Origin: JAJCYK01 sp965224285
Lineage (GTDB): Bacteria > Bacteroidota > Bacteroidia > Cytophagales > Cyclobacteriaceae
Assembly: GCA_965224285.1 (NCBI GenBank)
Contig: OZ245043.1
Location: 1,364,001 to 1,428,000 of the forward strand
Reading direction: 5' to 3'
Length of the DNA: 64,000 nucleotides
Shown here: positions 43,021 to 52,716 of the stretch, piece by piece
Numbering within the stretch: position 1 is the first letter of the stretch
Layout: every line of letters begins with the position of its first letter
Made by a program: the position numbers and the translations under genes
Notes under the pieces: model-generated
Database searches by the model: none
Told to the model about the DNA's origin: nothing
The model's input: only the letters and a program-made list of their open reading frames with translations

Positions 43021-46000
43021 TTATTGCTTAAGCACCTTTCGCATTACCACTTCATTTCCGGATTTTACTTGTATTATATACAGACCACTGGGAAGGGTAC
43101 TCATGTCAATCACGCTTTCAAACTGGGCCTCGATAGTTCCCATATCCCGCTGTTCCACTTCGAAACCTGAAATATCATAGATCCCCAAGGTCGTTTCGGC
43201 CGGTTGTCCTAGTAACACGTCCACATTAACTTGGTCCTGAACCGGATTGGGATATATATCTACCTGCTTCAGGTATTCTCCTGTATTGATTATGTTATTA
43301 TCCTCTACCAAGGTATCATCGTCCGTTTTCTCAACATAAAGGTCATCCGATGCTGTGGTACAGCCGTATTCCCCACTAATGCTAACCGAATAGGTACCGG
43401 ATGTCTCAATCACGTAAGTGTTGGAAGTGGCCCCTGAAATGGGAGATCCTTCCAGGTACCATTGAAACATTTCCCCGGTGTTGACAGATAGTGTATTTCC
43501 ATTCACTTCAATCTCAGGCTTTGCAGGTCCTGGATCGGCATTCACTGTAAATGTTTCTGTGGTGTAACAACCCTCAATATTGGTAACAGTCACAGTATAG
43601 TTACCAGGCTCTAGGTCGTCCAATTCCGGTCCTGTAGCCCCGTTAGACCAATCATAAGTGTAATTTAGGGGTTCCTCAATCACTATGGATCCACCTGAAC
43701 CACTACAATTAGCATTAGTTACTACAGCTTCTACACTAAAGTCGGTGGCCCCTGGTGCAGTATGAACTTCAAATGTGAATTCGGCCGAGCACCCGGTTTG
43801 ATCCTGGATTATTACTGTGTGGCTACCGGAGCTTAAATTATCAGGGTTTTGAGCAGTTGATCCATTCGACCAGAGGAAAGTATAGGGAGCTGTTCCACCA
43901 TTTACTGAAAGTGAAATGGCTCCGTCGTCGTTACTGCAGGTGGCATCCGTCACTTCACCGGAAGCGGTTATCGGGGCAACCGTGTTTTCAAGGATAAAGT
44001 TTTGACGGAATTTACACCCGTTTTGATCAGTAACGGTAACTGTGTAGGTTCCTGCCTCAAGATTGGATACGTTTTTGGAGCGCGCCCCATTGGACCACTG
44101 ATAACTATACGGTTGATTAGCTCCACTCACATTTAAAGCAATGGAACCGTTATTGGTGCAAGTAGGTTGAGTGGTCTGGCCTTCAACATTGATATCTGTA
44201 ATACTTATACCAACATCAAATGATGATTGGGCAACACAGCCTTCACTATCAGTTACTACCAATGAATACTCGTCGGCTTGCAAATTATTTAGGGAAGCGG
44301 TAGTTGACCCGTTAGACCAGCGATAAGTATAGCTTCCAGAGCCGCCAGTTACTTTGACTTGAATAATTCCATCTTCTCCTCTACAGGTTTCATCAATGAT
44401 GGTAGCAGCTACCTCTAAAGGCCTAGGCTCGGAAATGGTTACCTGATCGTCTACAGTATTTCCAATGGCGTCAGTTACAGTTACTGAATAAGATCCTGCT
44501 GTGAGATTACCAATTGCATTAGTTGTAGCCCCAGTAGACCACTCAAAAGTATAAGGCGCCACACCGCCATCAACAGAAATCTCCGCGCTTCCATCCGAAT
44601 TACCATTACATGAAACGTCAATGGCAGAGATCTGGGAGCTTAAGTCATCTGGATCACTAGATACTACGGTCAACTTAAATGAAGTTTGAGCCTGATTGGT
44701 ACCATCGGAAACTGTTATAGTGATGCTGGCGCTGCCATGCTTACCAGGCTCAGGAGTAACAGTAACCGTTCGATTTGATCCACTTCCGCCAAGTATTATA
44801 TTGTCATTGGTGACCAAATTTGGATTACTGGATGCAGCGGTAACTGTAAGATCGCCAACCGGGGTATCCTCATCGTTAATGGTAAAAGCAATCGGTCCGA
44901 TAGTCACATCCTGATCTGTGGATTTACCGGAAATATTACTGATGGTGGGCGCTTTAGGCAATGCATTTACTTCCACTTTAAATGAAGTCGAAGCCTGGTC
45001 CACACCGTCGGATACGATCACGGTAACTACGGCGGAACCACTCTGATTAGAGGCTGGAGTAATGATGATATCCCTGTTAGTGCCGCTACCATTGATTGTC
45101 ATATTTTGGTCAGGAATAAGATTTTGATTGTTGCTTTTGGCGGTAATCCTCAATTCAGAGGCCAGGTTATCTGAGTCACCCACCGTAAATCTGACAGGCC
45201 CAATTTCCTGATTCTCTTCCGTTACCTGGTCATTTATATTACTGATGGTAGGAGCCATATTCTCAACCTGTTCAATCACCACTAAGGTAAACATCTCTGT
45301 TACCTGGTGAGTGCCATCCGAAACCGTGATGGTGATGTTAGCTTCTCCAAATCGGCTTGGATCAGGGGTAATAGTTATGGTACGCTGAGCATTTTGACCA
45401 GCCAGCACAATTGCGGATGCTGGCACCAACACGTTATTTGATGATTTGGCAGAGACATTTAATTGCCCGACAGGGGTATCGGGGTCGGAAATAGTAAAAG
45501 CCAGGGCGCCTGTAGAAGTACCTTGGTCAATACTCTGGTCAGCGATATTAGTGATACCCGGGGCCTCTGTAATTTCATTTACTATCAATTTGAATGTTTC
45601 ACTTACCTGATCGATTCCATCCGAAACCGTGATGGTGATGGTTGTTTCACCAAACTGACCACTGGCCGGAGTCAATTGAATTTCTCTGGTTTTTCCCGAT
45701 CCTGATATTGAAATATTCTCATTGGGTACCAGGGTTTGGTTACTGCTATTCGCTGTGATCACTAAATCGTTGGGATCATGGTCCAAATCGTCAACCTGAA
45801 AAGCGAGCGGACCCATACTTTCATCCTGATTAATCACTTGATCGACAATTTCGCTGATAGTGGGAATACTATTTTCTCCGGCTATTGCTATAGTTAAAAG
45901 AAAACTTTCCTCGGTTTCGTTAACGCCATCGGAGACAGTTATTCTAATGGTAGTACTACCGGAAACAGAATTATCGGGGGTGATAAATAAAGATCTGTCA

Positions 46001-48783
46001 GTACCACTTCCTGTTATTTCTATTACATTATCAGGTACCAGGCTTTGATCATCCGAAGTGGCTGTTACAGTTAACTGATCGACAGGATCATCCGGGTCTG
46101 AAATTTGAAAATTAACGGGACCCAATGAAATATCCTGATTAATCTGTTGGTTGGGTATATTGCTTATGGTTGGAGGGCGGTTATTGGTGCTGGTTATGGT
46201 TACTTCAACGTCTTTGGTAGTTTCGAGTTCACCATCTGATACGGTAATGGTGACAGTTACATTTCCTACAGCATTGGTCTGAGGAGTTATCACCAGGCTT
46301 CTGTCCCTGGTACTGCCACTCAGGGCCAGGCCTGAATTAGCTATTAGTGACTCATCTTGAGACGCCACGGATAAATCCAAACCACTGGAGGCAGTTTCAT
46401 CATCCCATATCTGAAAAGAGATGGCATTAGAAGGGGTATTCATCTCCAGGTTTTGTGCTGGAATATCACTGATTGAGGGAGCTGTATTGCCCGTGTTACC
46501 AGGGTCGCCTGAGTCTGTAATGGTCACCACAACATCCTGGGAGGTTTGGGACTCCCCATCAGATACAGTCAGGGTAATGGTCACCTCTCCCACTGCATCC
46601 GGTTCTGGGGTAATGATTAAAGTTCTATTTCTGGTGCTTCCACTAAGTGTCAATCCAGAACCAGCCACCAAAGTCTCATCCTGGGAAGTAACAGTTAAAT
46701 CCAATCCGCTGGAAGCAGTTTCATTATCCCATATCTCAAAATCAATAGGATCAGATGGGGTATTCATCTCCAGGTTTTGATCCGCAATATCACTGATTGA
46801 GGGAGCTGTATTGCCCGTGTTACCAGGATCGCCTGAGTCTGTAATGGTTACCAAAACATCCTCGGAGGTTTGGGACTCCCCATCAGAAACAGTCAGAGTA
46901 ATGGTCACCTCTCCCACGGCATCCGGTTCTGGGGTGATGATTAAAGTTCTATTTCTGGTACTTCCACTAAGTGTTAATCCAGAACCAGCCACCAAAGACT
47001 CGTCCTGGGAGGTAACGGTCAAGTCCAACCCACTAGAGGCGGTTTCACTATCCCATATCTCAAAATTTATGGGATCAGAAGGAGTATTCATCTCCAGGTT
47101 TTGATCCGGAATGTCACTTATAGAAGGAGCTTCATTAGCGGTGGGCTCTACAATTGAGACCACAAATGATTCCTTGGTTTCCAGGGCGCCGTCAGAGACG
47201 GTAATGGTAATGGTAACATCACCAACGGCATCAGGCTCAGGGGTAACTACCAAGGTTCTATCTCTTTTATCTCCCCCTAAAGTCAGTCCGGAATTGGCAA
47301 TTAAATTGCTATTATTGGAGGACGCCACAACTCCCAAACCACTGGCAGCGGTCTCTGCATCTGCAATTTGGAAGGCTATGGCATTGGAGGAAGTATTTTT
47401 AAGAATTGATATGTCGGAAATATTGCTTATTGTGGGAGGTGTATTAGGGGTGGTAGTTACCTCATTGGAAAAAAAAAGATTTATATAATCCTCTATGTTG
47501 GTATAGCCATTCCCGTTAATATCGCCATTATGATCAGAGCCATTATTAGGATTTAAGCCTTGACTTAGTTCCCAATCATCCGGCATTCCGTCATTATCTG
47601 AATCTCTAGGTGCGGTACCTCCATTGTACCGGGGCATACCTCCAACTTGAGACTCATCAGAGATAAACTTGCCATTGCCATTTAAGAAGTGTTGGATGCT
47701 GCGTGCATCAACGGCATCCCGGGGCATTGCTCCGGCATTCTCCAGCACATAATCTCTGGCTTCAAATGCCGAGATGTCCTTAATCCCGGACCCATTAATT
47801 ACTGGTGCGCTAACCACGTGCTCCCTCCCTTTGCTGATGTTCACAATATAGTTTTGCGGAAGATTATCCGTTGGTCTGGCAGGCCCTATGTTTCCCCTCA
47901 CATAAACCCTGGGAGTTCCATCGATTTTTTCAATTTGTACTGCATTAAGTTCATTAATTACTTGTGGCCCCGGTTTGTAGTAATTGCCTATTACATTGGC
48001 CCGGCCATCAGCTACCCTGGTGGCTTTAAAAGTCCAGTGATAAATAACATTATTGATGGTCTCAACCTCATTGTTATATCCAATAGCAGGTAAACGCTCA
48101 ACGCTGTTGGCAAAAAAGTTGTTGTAAATAGTAATATTCCGGGGGTATGCAGATTGTCCTGCCTTACCCTGGATCAACATTCCCTTTGAATGAGGCATTA
48201 ATCCCTCAGCGGTAATAGAATTTTGAATAGTGACATTCTTAACTACAGCATCCCTGGCGTTTAACCCGAAGTTTTCATCGGTAGCCCAAGATGCCGAGAT
48301 GTGGTCCAGGATAATATTGTTCAAACCAGCTCCCACCCCATTGATACTGATACCGTCTATTCCCGATCCGGCACCCTTACCTAATCTCAGCCTGATATTC
48401 CTGATTATTACCTCAGAGGTCATGATCCTAATCGACCTCCCGGTAATGCAAATACCATCACCGGGGGCTGTCTGTCCCGCAATGGTTATATTGGGGTCTG
48501 CGATCTTAAGATGTTGAGTCAGCCTGATTAGCCCTCCTACCCTGAATACTACAATTCTTTTGCCCTTGGTTTCCACCGCAGCTCGTAAGCTTCCGGGCCC
48601 GCTATCATTGAGATTGGTTACTAGAATTACCTTACCACCTCTTCCTCCCACAGTGTATTTTCCAAAACCCTCGGCACCGGGGAAGGCTGGCAGTTGTGCA
48701 TAGATGTTTGGGGTAATAATTAACGAAAGGAATAGTACAATTGCTATAATTACATCTTCCCAAGGCTTATTCCTATTGACCAT
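43021..48783 (-). CDS. Giant T9SS-secreted pectate-lyase-like protein with cadherin-like and SprB repeats
   Basis: This 1920-residue protein has a signal peptide (IIAIVLFLSLIITPNIYA). Next is a parallel beta-helix resembling pectate lyase family 1 (residues about 31-380; FPGAEGFGKYTVGGRGG, NNFFANSVERLPAIG), then a calcium-binding thrombospondin-3-like stretch (DSDNDGMPDDWELSQG, about 390-440). Nine repeats of about 95-108 residues with the VTITVSDG-type end follow (about 445-1375), then five SprB-type repeats (YTFEWSTGATT and relatives, about 1378-1745), an Ig-like segment and a type IX secretion C-terminal domain (VDIYPNPVQDQVNV, LPSGLYIIQVKSGNEVVMRKV). It is therefore surface-exposed or released. 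Whether the lyase part is active, and on which polymer, is unknown; it may trim the polysaccharide encoded around it or another glycan. Confidence 0.88.
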   Translation of the reverse strand: MVNRNKPWEDVIIAIVLFLSLIITPNIYAQLPAFPGAEGFGKYTVGGRGGKVILVTNLNDSGPGSLRAAVETKGKRIVVFRVGGLIRLTQHLKIADPNITIAGQTAPGDGICITGRSIRIMTSEVIIRNIRLRLGKGAGSGIDGISINGVGAGLNNIILDHISASWATDENFGLNARDAVVKNVTIQNSITAEGLMPHSKGMLIQGKAGQSAYPRNITIYNNFFANSVERLPAIGYNNEVETINNVIYHWTFKATRVADGRANVIGNYYKPGPQVINELNAVQIEKIDGTPRVYVRGNIGPARPTDNLPQNYIVNISKGREHVVSAPVINGSGIKDISAFEARDYVLENAGAMPRDAVDARSIQHFLNGNGKFISDESQVGGMPRYNGGTAPRDSDNDGMPDDWELSQGLNPNNGSDHNGDINGNGYTNIEDYINLFFSNEVTTTPNTPPTISNISDISILKNTSSNAIAFQIADAETAASGLGVVASSNNSNLIANSGLTLGGDKRDRTLVVTPEPDAVGDVTITITVSDGALETKESFVVSIVEPTANEAPSISDIPDQNLEMNTPSDPINFEIWDSETASSGLDLTVTSQDESLVAGSGLTLSGSTRNRTLIITPEPDAVGEVTITLTVSDGESQTSEDVLVTITDSGDPGNTGNTAPSISDIADQNLEMNTPSDPIDFEIWDNETASSGLDLTVTSQDETLVAGSGLTLSGSTRNRTLIITPEPDAVGEVTITLTVSDGESQTSQDVVVTITDSGDPGNTGNTAPSISDIPAQNLEMNTPSNAISFQIWDDETASSGLDLSVASQDESLIANSGLALSGSTRDRSLVITPQTNAVGNVTVTITVSDGELETTKDVEVTITSTNNRPPTISNIPNQQINQDISLGPVNFQISDPDDPVDQLTVTATSDDQSLVPDNVIEITGSGTDRSLFITPDNSVSGSTTIRITVSDGVNETEESFLLTIAIAGENSIPTISEIVDQVINQDESMGPLAFQVDDLDHDPNDLVITANSSNQTLVPNENISISGSGKTREIQLTPASGQFGETTITITVSDGIDQVSETFKLIVNEITEAPGITNIADQSIDQGTSTGALAFTISDPDTPVGQLNVSAKSSNNVLVPASAIVLAGQNAQRTITITPDPSRFGEANITITVSDGTHQVTEMFTLVVIEQVENMAPTISNINDQVTEENQEIGPVRFTVGDSDNLASELRITAKSNNQNLIPDQNMTINGSGTNRDIIITPASNQSGSAVVTVIVSDGVDQASTSFKVEVNALPKAPTISNISGKSTDQDVTIGPIAFTINDEDTPVGDLTVTAASSNPNLVTNDNIILGGSGSNRTVTVTPEPGKHGSASITITVSDGTNQAQTSFKLTVVSSDPDDLSSQISAIDVSCNGNSDGSAEISVDGGVAPYTFEWSTGATTNAIGNLTAGSYSVTVTDAIGNTVDDQVTISEPRPLEVAATIIDETCRGEDGIIQVKVTGGSGSYTYRWSNGSTTASLNNLQADEYSLVVTDSEGCVAQSSFDVGISITDINVEGQTTQPTCTNNGSIALNVSGANQPYSYQWSNGARSKNVSNLEAGTYTVTVTDQNGCKFRQNFILENTVAPITASGEVTDATCSNDDGAISLSVNGGTAPYTFLWSNGSTAQNPDNLSSGSHTVIIQDQTGCSAEFTFEVHTAPGATDFSVEAVVTNANCSGSGGSIVIEEPLNYTYDWSNGATGPELDDLEPGNYTVTVTNIEGCYTTETFTVNADPGPAKPEIEVNGNTLSVNTGEMFQWYLEGSPISGATSNTYVIETSGTYSVSISGEYGCTTASDDLYVEKTDDDTLVEDNNIINTGEYLKQVDIYPNPVQDQVNVDVLLGQPAETTLGIYDISGFEVEQRDMGTIEAQFESVIDMSTLPSGLYIIQVKSGNEVVMRKVLKQ
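46481..47128 (-). repeat. Near-identical tandem 324-bp coding repeats
   Basis: Two adjacent copies (46481-46804 and 46805-47128) encode two 108-residue cadherin-like repeats of the giant secreted protein, including the linker ITDSGDPGNTGNT. By eye they agree at about nine bases in ten, and many differences fall at third codon positions, so the duplication is relatively recent but already under protein-level constraint. Neighbouring repeats in the gene are much more diverged. Confidence 0.75.
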
Positions 48784-49288
48784 ATGAATTCCACAAATCT
48801 TATTCTAAATCGACCCAGCTGAGATAAGATTAGTGGTGACTCAACAGGAAGTATGCCAGAAAACTATGAACTGCATCTGTAACCCCATATGTACCTGATT
48901 GTCAATTGAATAATAAAATACTTCGCATCACCTAATTCAAAAGTATTTGTTTCATAATGATAAAATGTTTTCAATATGATAATTGAGGATTTAATTGAGA
49001 TGAGAATTTCTAATTGGTGAGGTCTATTGTTGCAACAACTTTAATTGCACTATTCGAATACAGAATTAAAATATTCTATCATGAATACTGGTGAAAATAG
49101 AGGTTGAACCTGCTGCTGTTTCCAGTCAAATGCCTGACACTTGCAAAATTCAATATTGGCAACCATCCTGTCTGCGCATGATAGGCCTGCAATCGTTTAT
49201 TAAAAAAATCGTATTCTATATTTAAATAGTAGAATTTTGTAATTTAGGGCCCATCCTTTAAGCCTTCCAGGTCCGGCAATTTCCGTAA
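48784..49288. other. AT-rich intergenic region between the giant lyase-like gene and the flippase gene
   Basis: This 505-base spacer between divergent genes has no convincing ORF. It contains an exact TAnnTTTG-type -7 box on the minus strand (TACTTTTG, 48938-48945) without a matching -33 box, which would give the giant gene a leader of roughly 150 bases. It also contains a perfect 12-bp palindrome TTGTTGCAACAA at 49027-49038 that could be an operator. No clear promoter for the flippase, no terminator and no RNA gene were recognised. Confidence 0.5.
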
Positions 49289-50800
49289 ATGAATAACTAT
49301 CAGAAAAACATTCTTACCGCTGCTAAAGGAGGGAGTATCGGCTTTTCTGGGACTGTGTTCAGTTATGCGATCGGCTTCATTTTTACTTATATACTGGCCA
49401 GGTATTTAGGAGCGGAAGACTTTGGCTATTATAAACTGTCACTCACGTTTGTAATTATTCTTTCTGCTATAAGCAATTTTGGTCTTAGCGCCGGAATTAA
49501 ACGATTTATTCCAATAGCACAAGGCAACAAAAACCAACGGGAAATTTGGGGAGTGATCCAAATTGGCGCAGGAATACCCTTTCTGGCAAGCATCCTTATT
49601 ACAGTACTTACCATCATTTTTGCGGATACCATCGCCTTGGGGATGTTTGACAAACCACAACTTGCTCAGTACCTAAGACTTATGAGTGTGGCAATACCCC
49701 TCTCGGCCATTATGAGCAGTATGGCAGAGATTTCCATAGCCTTTAAAAATATGCGGTACCCGGTAATCACCAGAGAAGGGGTAGTTAATGTGGTTAAATT
49801 ATCCTTAGCGATAGTAGCCATTCTACTGGGACTGGGCTTGGTAGGAGTTATCGTGGCCTACGTGATTGCCAGCATCGTCGGGACCTTACTGATGATTTAT
49901 TTTGTCAATAAGATCTTTCCCTTAAAAAGGCCCATATCCGAAGCACAGCGCAAAACCAGGGAAATTCTAAATTTTTCTATTCCAGTATGGCTGTCGAAAT
50001 TGCTCAATCAATTCTCCAAGAATCTGGAAACATTGGTTCTCGGTATGTTTGGTATTATTTCTGAAGTTGGTGTGTATTCAGTTTTGATTAATATCAGCAA
50101 CATCGGAAAAATGGGCTTCATTGCCATTCGTACCATTTCCTACCCCATCTTTGCTGAGTTGCATTCACAGGGAAAACTTAAGGAGTTAAAGGATTTTTAT
50201 AAAACCACCGCTAAGTGGGCCTTTACTATAAACCTGCCTATTTTTCTTACCATCACAATTTTTGCGGAAAATATCTTATTCATATTTGGCGAAGAATTCA
50301 CTACTGGCAAATTAGGCTTGGTCATATTGGCTTCTAGTATAATATATGATGCTGCTACCGGTGCATGCGGAGCGGTCCTGAATATGGCCGGTTACTCCAG
50401 AATTAACTTTATAAATTCCATTGTATATTTAATTACCACTCTGGCACTGGATTTTATTCTAATACCAAAATATGGGCTGGTAGGAGCTGCATTGGCTGGG
50501 GCCATCACTATCGTGATAGTCAACACGCTGATGATGGTGGAAGCCTACATCCTGATTGACCGTTTGGTACCGGTAGATCGCAGTTTTTTAAAACCTGTTA
50601 TAGCTACATTAGTTGCTGGCGCAGCAGCATTCTACCTGAGGGATATAGTACTGGTAGATTCCTTGATAATCCAGCTAATTGTCTTGACGGTGATCATGTG
50701 GGCTATTTTCCTGGGAATGATAATTGTACAAAAATTTTCTGAAGAGGATAAGCTGGTAATAGGGAAAGTGTTGGCCAAATTCAAAAAAAATAACAAGTAG
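49289..50800 (+). CDS. Wzx-type oligosaccharide flippase
   Basis: This 503-residue MOP-superfamily membrane protein has about fourteen TM helices. It begins with GGSIGFSGTVFSYAIGFIFTYILARYLGAEDFGYYKL, the typical polysaccharide transporter N-terminus, and has the central FSIPVWLSKLLNQFSKNLETLVLGMF. It flips undecaprenyl-linked repeat units across the inner membrane for assembly by the Wzy-like protein. Specificity cannot be read. It begins a plus-strand group with two sulfotransferase genes, the first seven bases downstream. Confidence 0.92.
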   Translation: MNNYQKNILTAAKGGSIGFSGTVFSYAIGFIFTYILARYLGAEDFGYYKLSLTFVIILSAISNFGLSAGIKRFIPIAQGNKNQREIWGVIQIGAGIPFLASILITVLTIIFADTIALGMFDKPQLAQYLRLMSVAIPLSAIMSSMAEISIAFKNMRYPVITREGVVNVVKLSLAIVAILLGLGLVGVIVAYVIASIVGTLLMIYFVNKIFPLKRPISEAQRKTREILNFSIPVWLSKLLNQFSKNLETLVLGMFGIISEVGVYSVLINISNIGKMGFIAIRTISYPIFAELHSQGKLKELKDFYKTTAKWAFTINLPIFLTITIFAENILFIFGEEFTTGKLGLVILASSIIYDAATGACGAVLNMAGYSRINFINSIVYLITTLALDFILIPKYGLVGAALAGAITIVIVNTLMMVEAYILIDRLVPVDRSFLKPVIATLVAGAAAFYLRDIVLVDSLIIQLIVLTVIMWAIFLGMIIVQKFSEEDKLVIGKVLAKFKKNNK

Positions 50801-50807
50801 CGAAAAC

Positions 50808-51737
50808 ATGAGTGTGACAAATAACAGATTTCTTAATCAAAAACCGATTTTTATAAACGGATTTTCCAGAGGTGGATCTAATTTGTTGGTAAATATGTTA
50901 ATATCACATCCTGAAGTTTGCATATCCAACGGAGAGACCCATAAGGTATTCAAGGGAACTGCCAGAGCCGATAATAAATTTAAAACCATCTTCAAAAAGC
51001 TCACCAGGGATTACCCTATCCGGATCTTGACCGGACAAGATGTGTTTAGGACAGATTTGCTGGAACCCAGAAAGCCTCTACCATCTTATCTACAAAACTA
51101 TATTGATCAAATCCTTTACCGGGGACGATTTAATTGCCGAATTCCCACGCATAACCTTTACAAATCCGAAAATGTGGAATACCGGGATGAGGAGCTCGCC
51201 AAATGCCGCCTACTGTCCAAAGGGCTTAACGGATTGGCGTATACCGCTTCCATCTTCTATCAAATGTATCCCGACGCCTGCCATTTTGCGCTGGTGAGAA
51301 ATGGGTTAGCTATTTGTGAAGGTAAAATTCGCAGAGGACATCGCGATATCTCATTACTGGCAAACGAATACAATCAAGTAGTGGAGGAAATGCTTCGCAA
51401 TCAGGAGAAGTTTCCGAATTATCATGTGGTTAAATATGAAGAGATGGTTTCACAACCTCAACAATTCTTAAAACAGCTATATATTAAAGCCAACCTCGAC
51501 ATCGAAAAGCTGACCAGTGTCAGATTGGAATCAAAACCCATCATGGATAAATCTGGCGTACATAAACTGAAAAAAGGATATGATCATCAACTATTTTGGT
51601 ATCATTTGGATGATCTCCATAATCATATCCGCACCGACATTAATAAAAATCAAATCAATATGCTCGACCCGGTACACCGTAAAAAATTCTTAGCGATTGC
51701 AGGTGGTACCTTGAAAAAATTGGGATATGAATATTAA
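50808..51737 (+). CDS. Sulfotransferase-family protein (type A)
   Basis: This 309-residue protein has a 5'-phosphosulfate-binding loop in INGFSRGGSNLLVNMLISHP and a 3'-phosphate site in FALVRNGLAICEGKIRRG, the two PAPS-contact motifs of sulfotransferases. It is clearly paralogous to the protein encoded at 57809-58708, which shares the SNGETHKVF/GELQEVF segment, LLSKGLNGLAY and the VHKLKKGYDHQLFWYHLDD-like end. The probable reaction is sulfation of a sugar in the polysaccharide repeat unit. The acceptor is unknown. The gene lies seven bases after the flippase gene, supporting cotranscription. Confidence 0.82.
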   Translation: MSVTNNRFLNQKPIFINGFSRGGSNLLVNMLISHPEVCISNGETHKVFKGTARADNKFKTIFKKLTRDYPIRILTGQDVFRTDLLEPRKPLPSYLQNYIDQILYRGRFNCRIPTHNLYKSENVEYRDEELAKCRLLSKGLNGLAYTASIFYQMYPDACHFALVRNGLAICEGKIRRGHRDISLLANEYNQVVEEMLRNQEKFPNYHVVKYEEMVSQPQQFLKQLYIKANLDIEKLTSVRLESKPIMDKSGVHKLKKGYDHQLFWYHLDDLHNHIRTDINKNQINMLDPVHRKKFLAIAGGTLKKLGYEY

Positions 51738-51809
51738 TACTCTACGAAAATCTAATTGTCCGGCCATAATATTTTTCGGTTTCAAACTGTTTTTCTTAAA
51801 TAGTCCATT

Positions 51810-52685
51810 ATGAGCAAATATCAGGAACCTACCTTTATGGTAATTGGCGCTCAAAAGTCCGGTACATCATGGATATACCAGTACTTTAAAATGCATCCCG
51901 GCATCCGGTCCCTGCCGGTCAAAGAATTTCATTTTTTCGATGACTACGAACGCAGAATCAATGGAAATTCCATACCCAGAGGGAAACTCCGAGCATTTTT
52001 AAAATGTATTTGGTTTGGAATCACCAAACACCCTTATTATGCCATTTGGGGGTTTATATTTACTTTCACCAAACGCGATATCGATAAAAAGACCCTTGAT
52101 CGTTATGCCAAACTTTTCTATTGGAATAAACCGTCAGGTGATATTACTCCCGCATACGCAACCCTAAGTGAAAAGACCATTGCCCATATAGCCAGACGAT
52201 TCCCCAATCTGAAGATCATTTACATCATGCGTAATCCTGTAGAAAGACTGTGGTCAGCCACCAAAATGAATTACTTTGTCCATCTGAAGGAGAACCGTGA
52301 TACCATCACTGAGGAGAAATATTTGCAACAATTCGACAAACCTAACTTAAGAAATGATTACCTGCATACCATCAACAGCTGGTCTAAATATTTCCCCGCT
52401 GAAAATATCTTTTTGGGGTTCTTTGAAGATCTAAAGGTAGATGCAGAAAAATTTATCAGAGAAATTGAGGTGTTTCTGGAGATACAACACTACCACAATC
52501 CTCAAAAACTAAGCAAAACCATAAATAAGGGTAAATCCATGAAGATAAGACCGGAACATGAACGATACCTTTATGAAAAATTCTATCCAATGATAAAGGA
52601 GTTATCCATTTATTTTAAGGATCATCCCCAAAATCCACCAAAGAAATGGCTGGAAAAAGCAAATAATATTTTGGACAAAGATTGA
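51810..52685 (+). CDS. Sulfotransferase domain protein (NDST-like)
   Basis: This 291-residue protein has a PAPS-binding loop FMVIGAQKSGTSWIYQYF at the N-terminus, followed by VKEFHFFDDYERR (the heparan-sulfotransferase-like KExHFF segment). The 3'-phosphate motif is LKIIYIMRNPVERLWSATKM. These marks are stronger than in its neighbour and place it in the Sulfotransfer_1/3 group that acts on polysaccharides. It is 72 bases after the type A gene. Its stop is 31 bases from that of the convergent AsnB gene. Donor PAPS synthesis genes are not in the window. Confidence 0.88.
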   Translation: MSKYQEPTFMVIGAQKSGTSWIYQYFKMHPGIRSLPVKEFHFFDDYERRINGNSIPRGKLRAFLKCIWFGITKHPYYAIWGFIFTFTKRDIDKKTLDRYAKLFYWNKPSGDITPAYATLSEKTIAHIARRFPNLKIIYIMRNPVERLWSATKMNYFVHLKENRDTITEEKYLQQFDKPNLRNDYLHTINSWSKYFPAENIFLGFFEDLKVDAEKFIREIEVFLEIQHYHNPQKLSKTINKGKSMKIRPEHERYLYEKFYPMIKELSIYFKDHPQNPPKKWLEKANNILDKD

Positions 52686-52716
52686 AAAAATCAACGCACT
52701 ATTTGGGATCCCATCC

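Noticed and set aside
46421..47488. Several plus-strand open frames antisense to the giant secreted protein, with similar sequences
   Set aside because: They are mirror frames of the tandem repeats on the minus strand; the periodic similarity comes from the coding repeats, and no start signal or domain is seen.
46160..47490. Tandem repeats as a CRISPR array
   Set aside because: The period is 324 bp without short repeat/unique spacer alternation, and the sequence encodes continuous protein domains.
48784..49288. A hidden gene or RNA in the 505-base gap
   Set aside because: No open frame of useful length, no tRNA-like fold and no terminator was found; only a -7 box and a 12-bp palindrome stand out.
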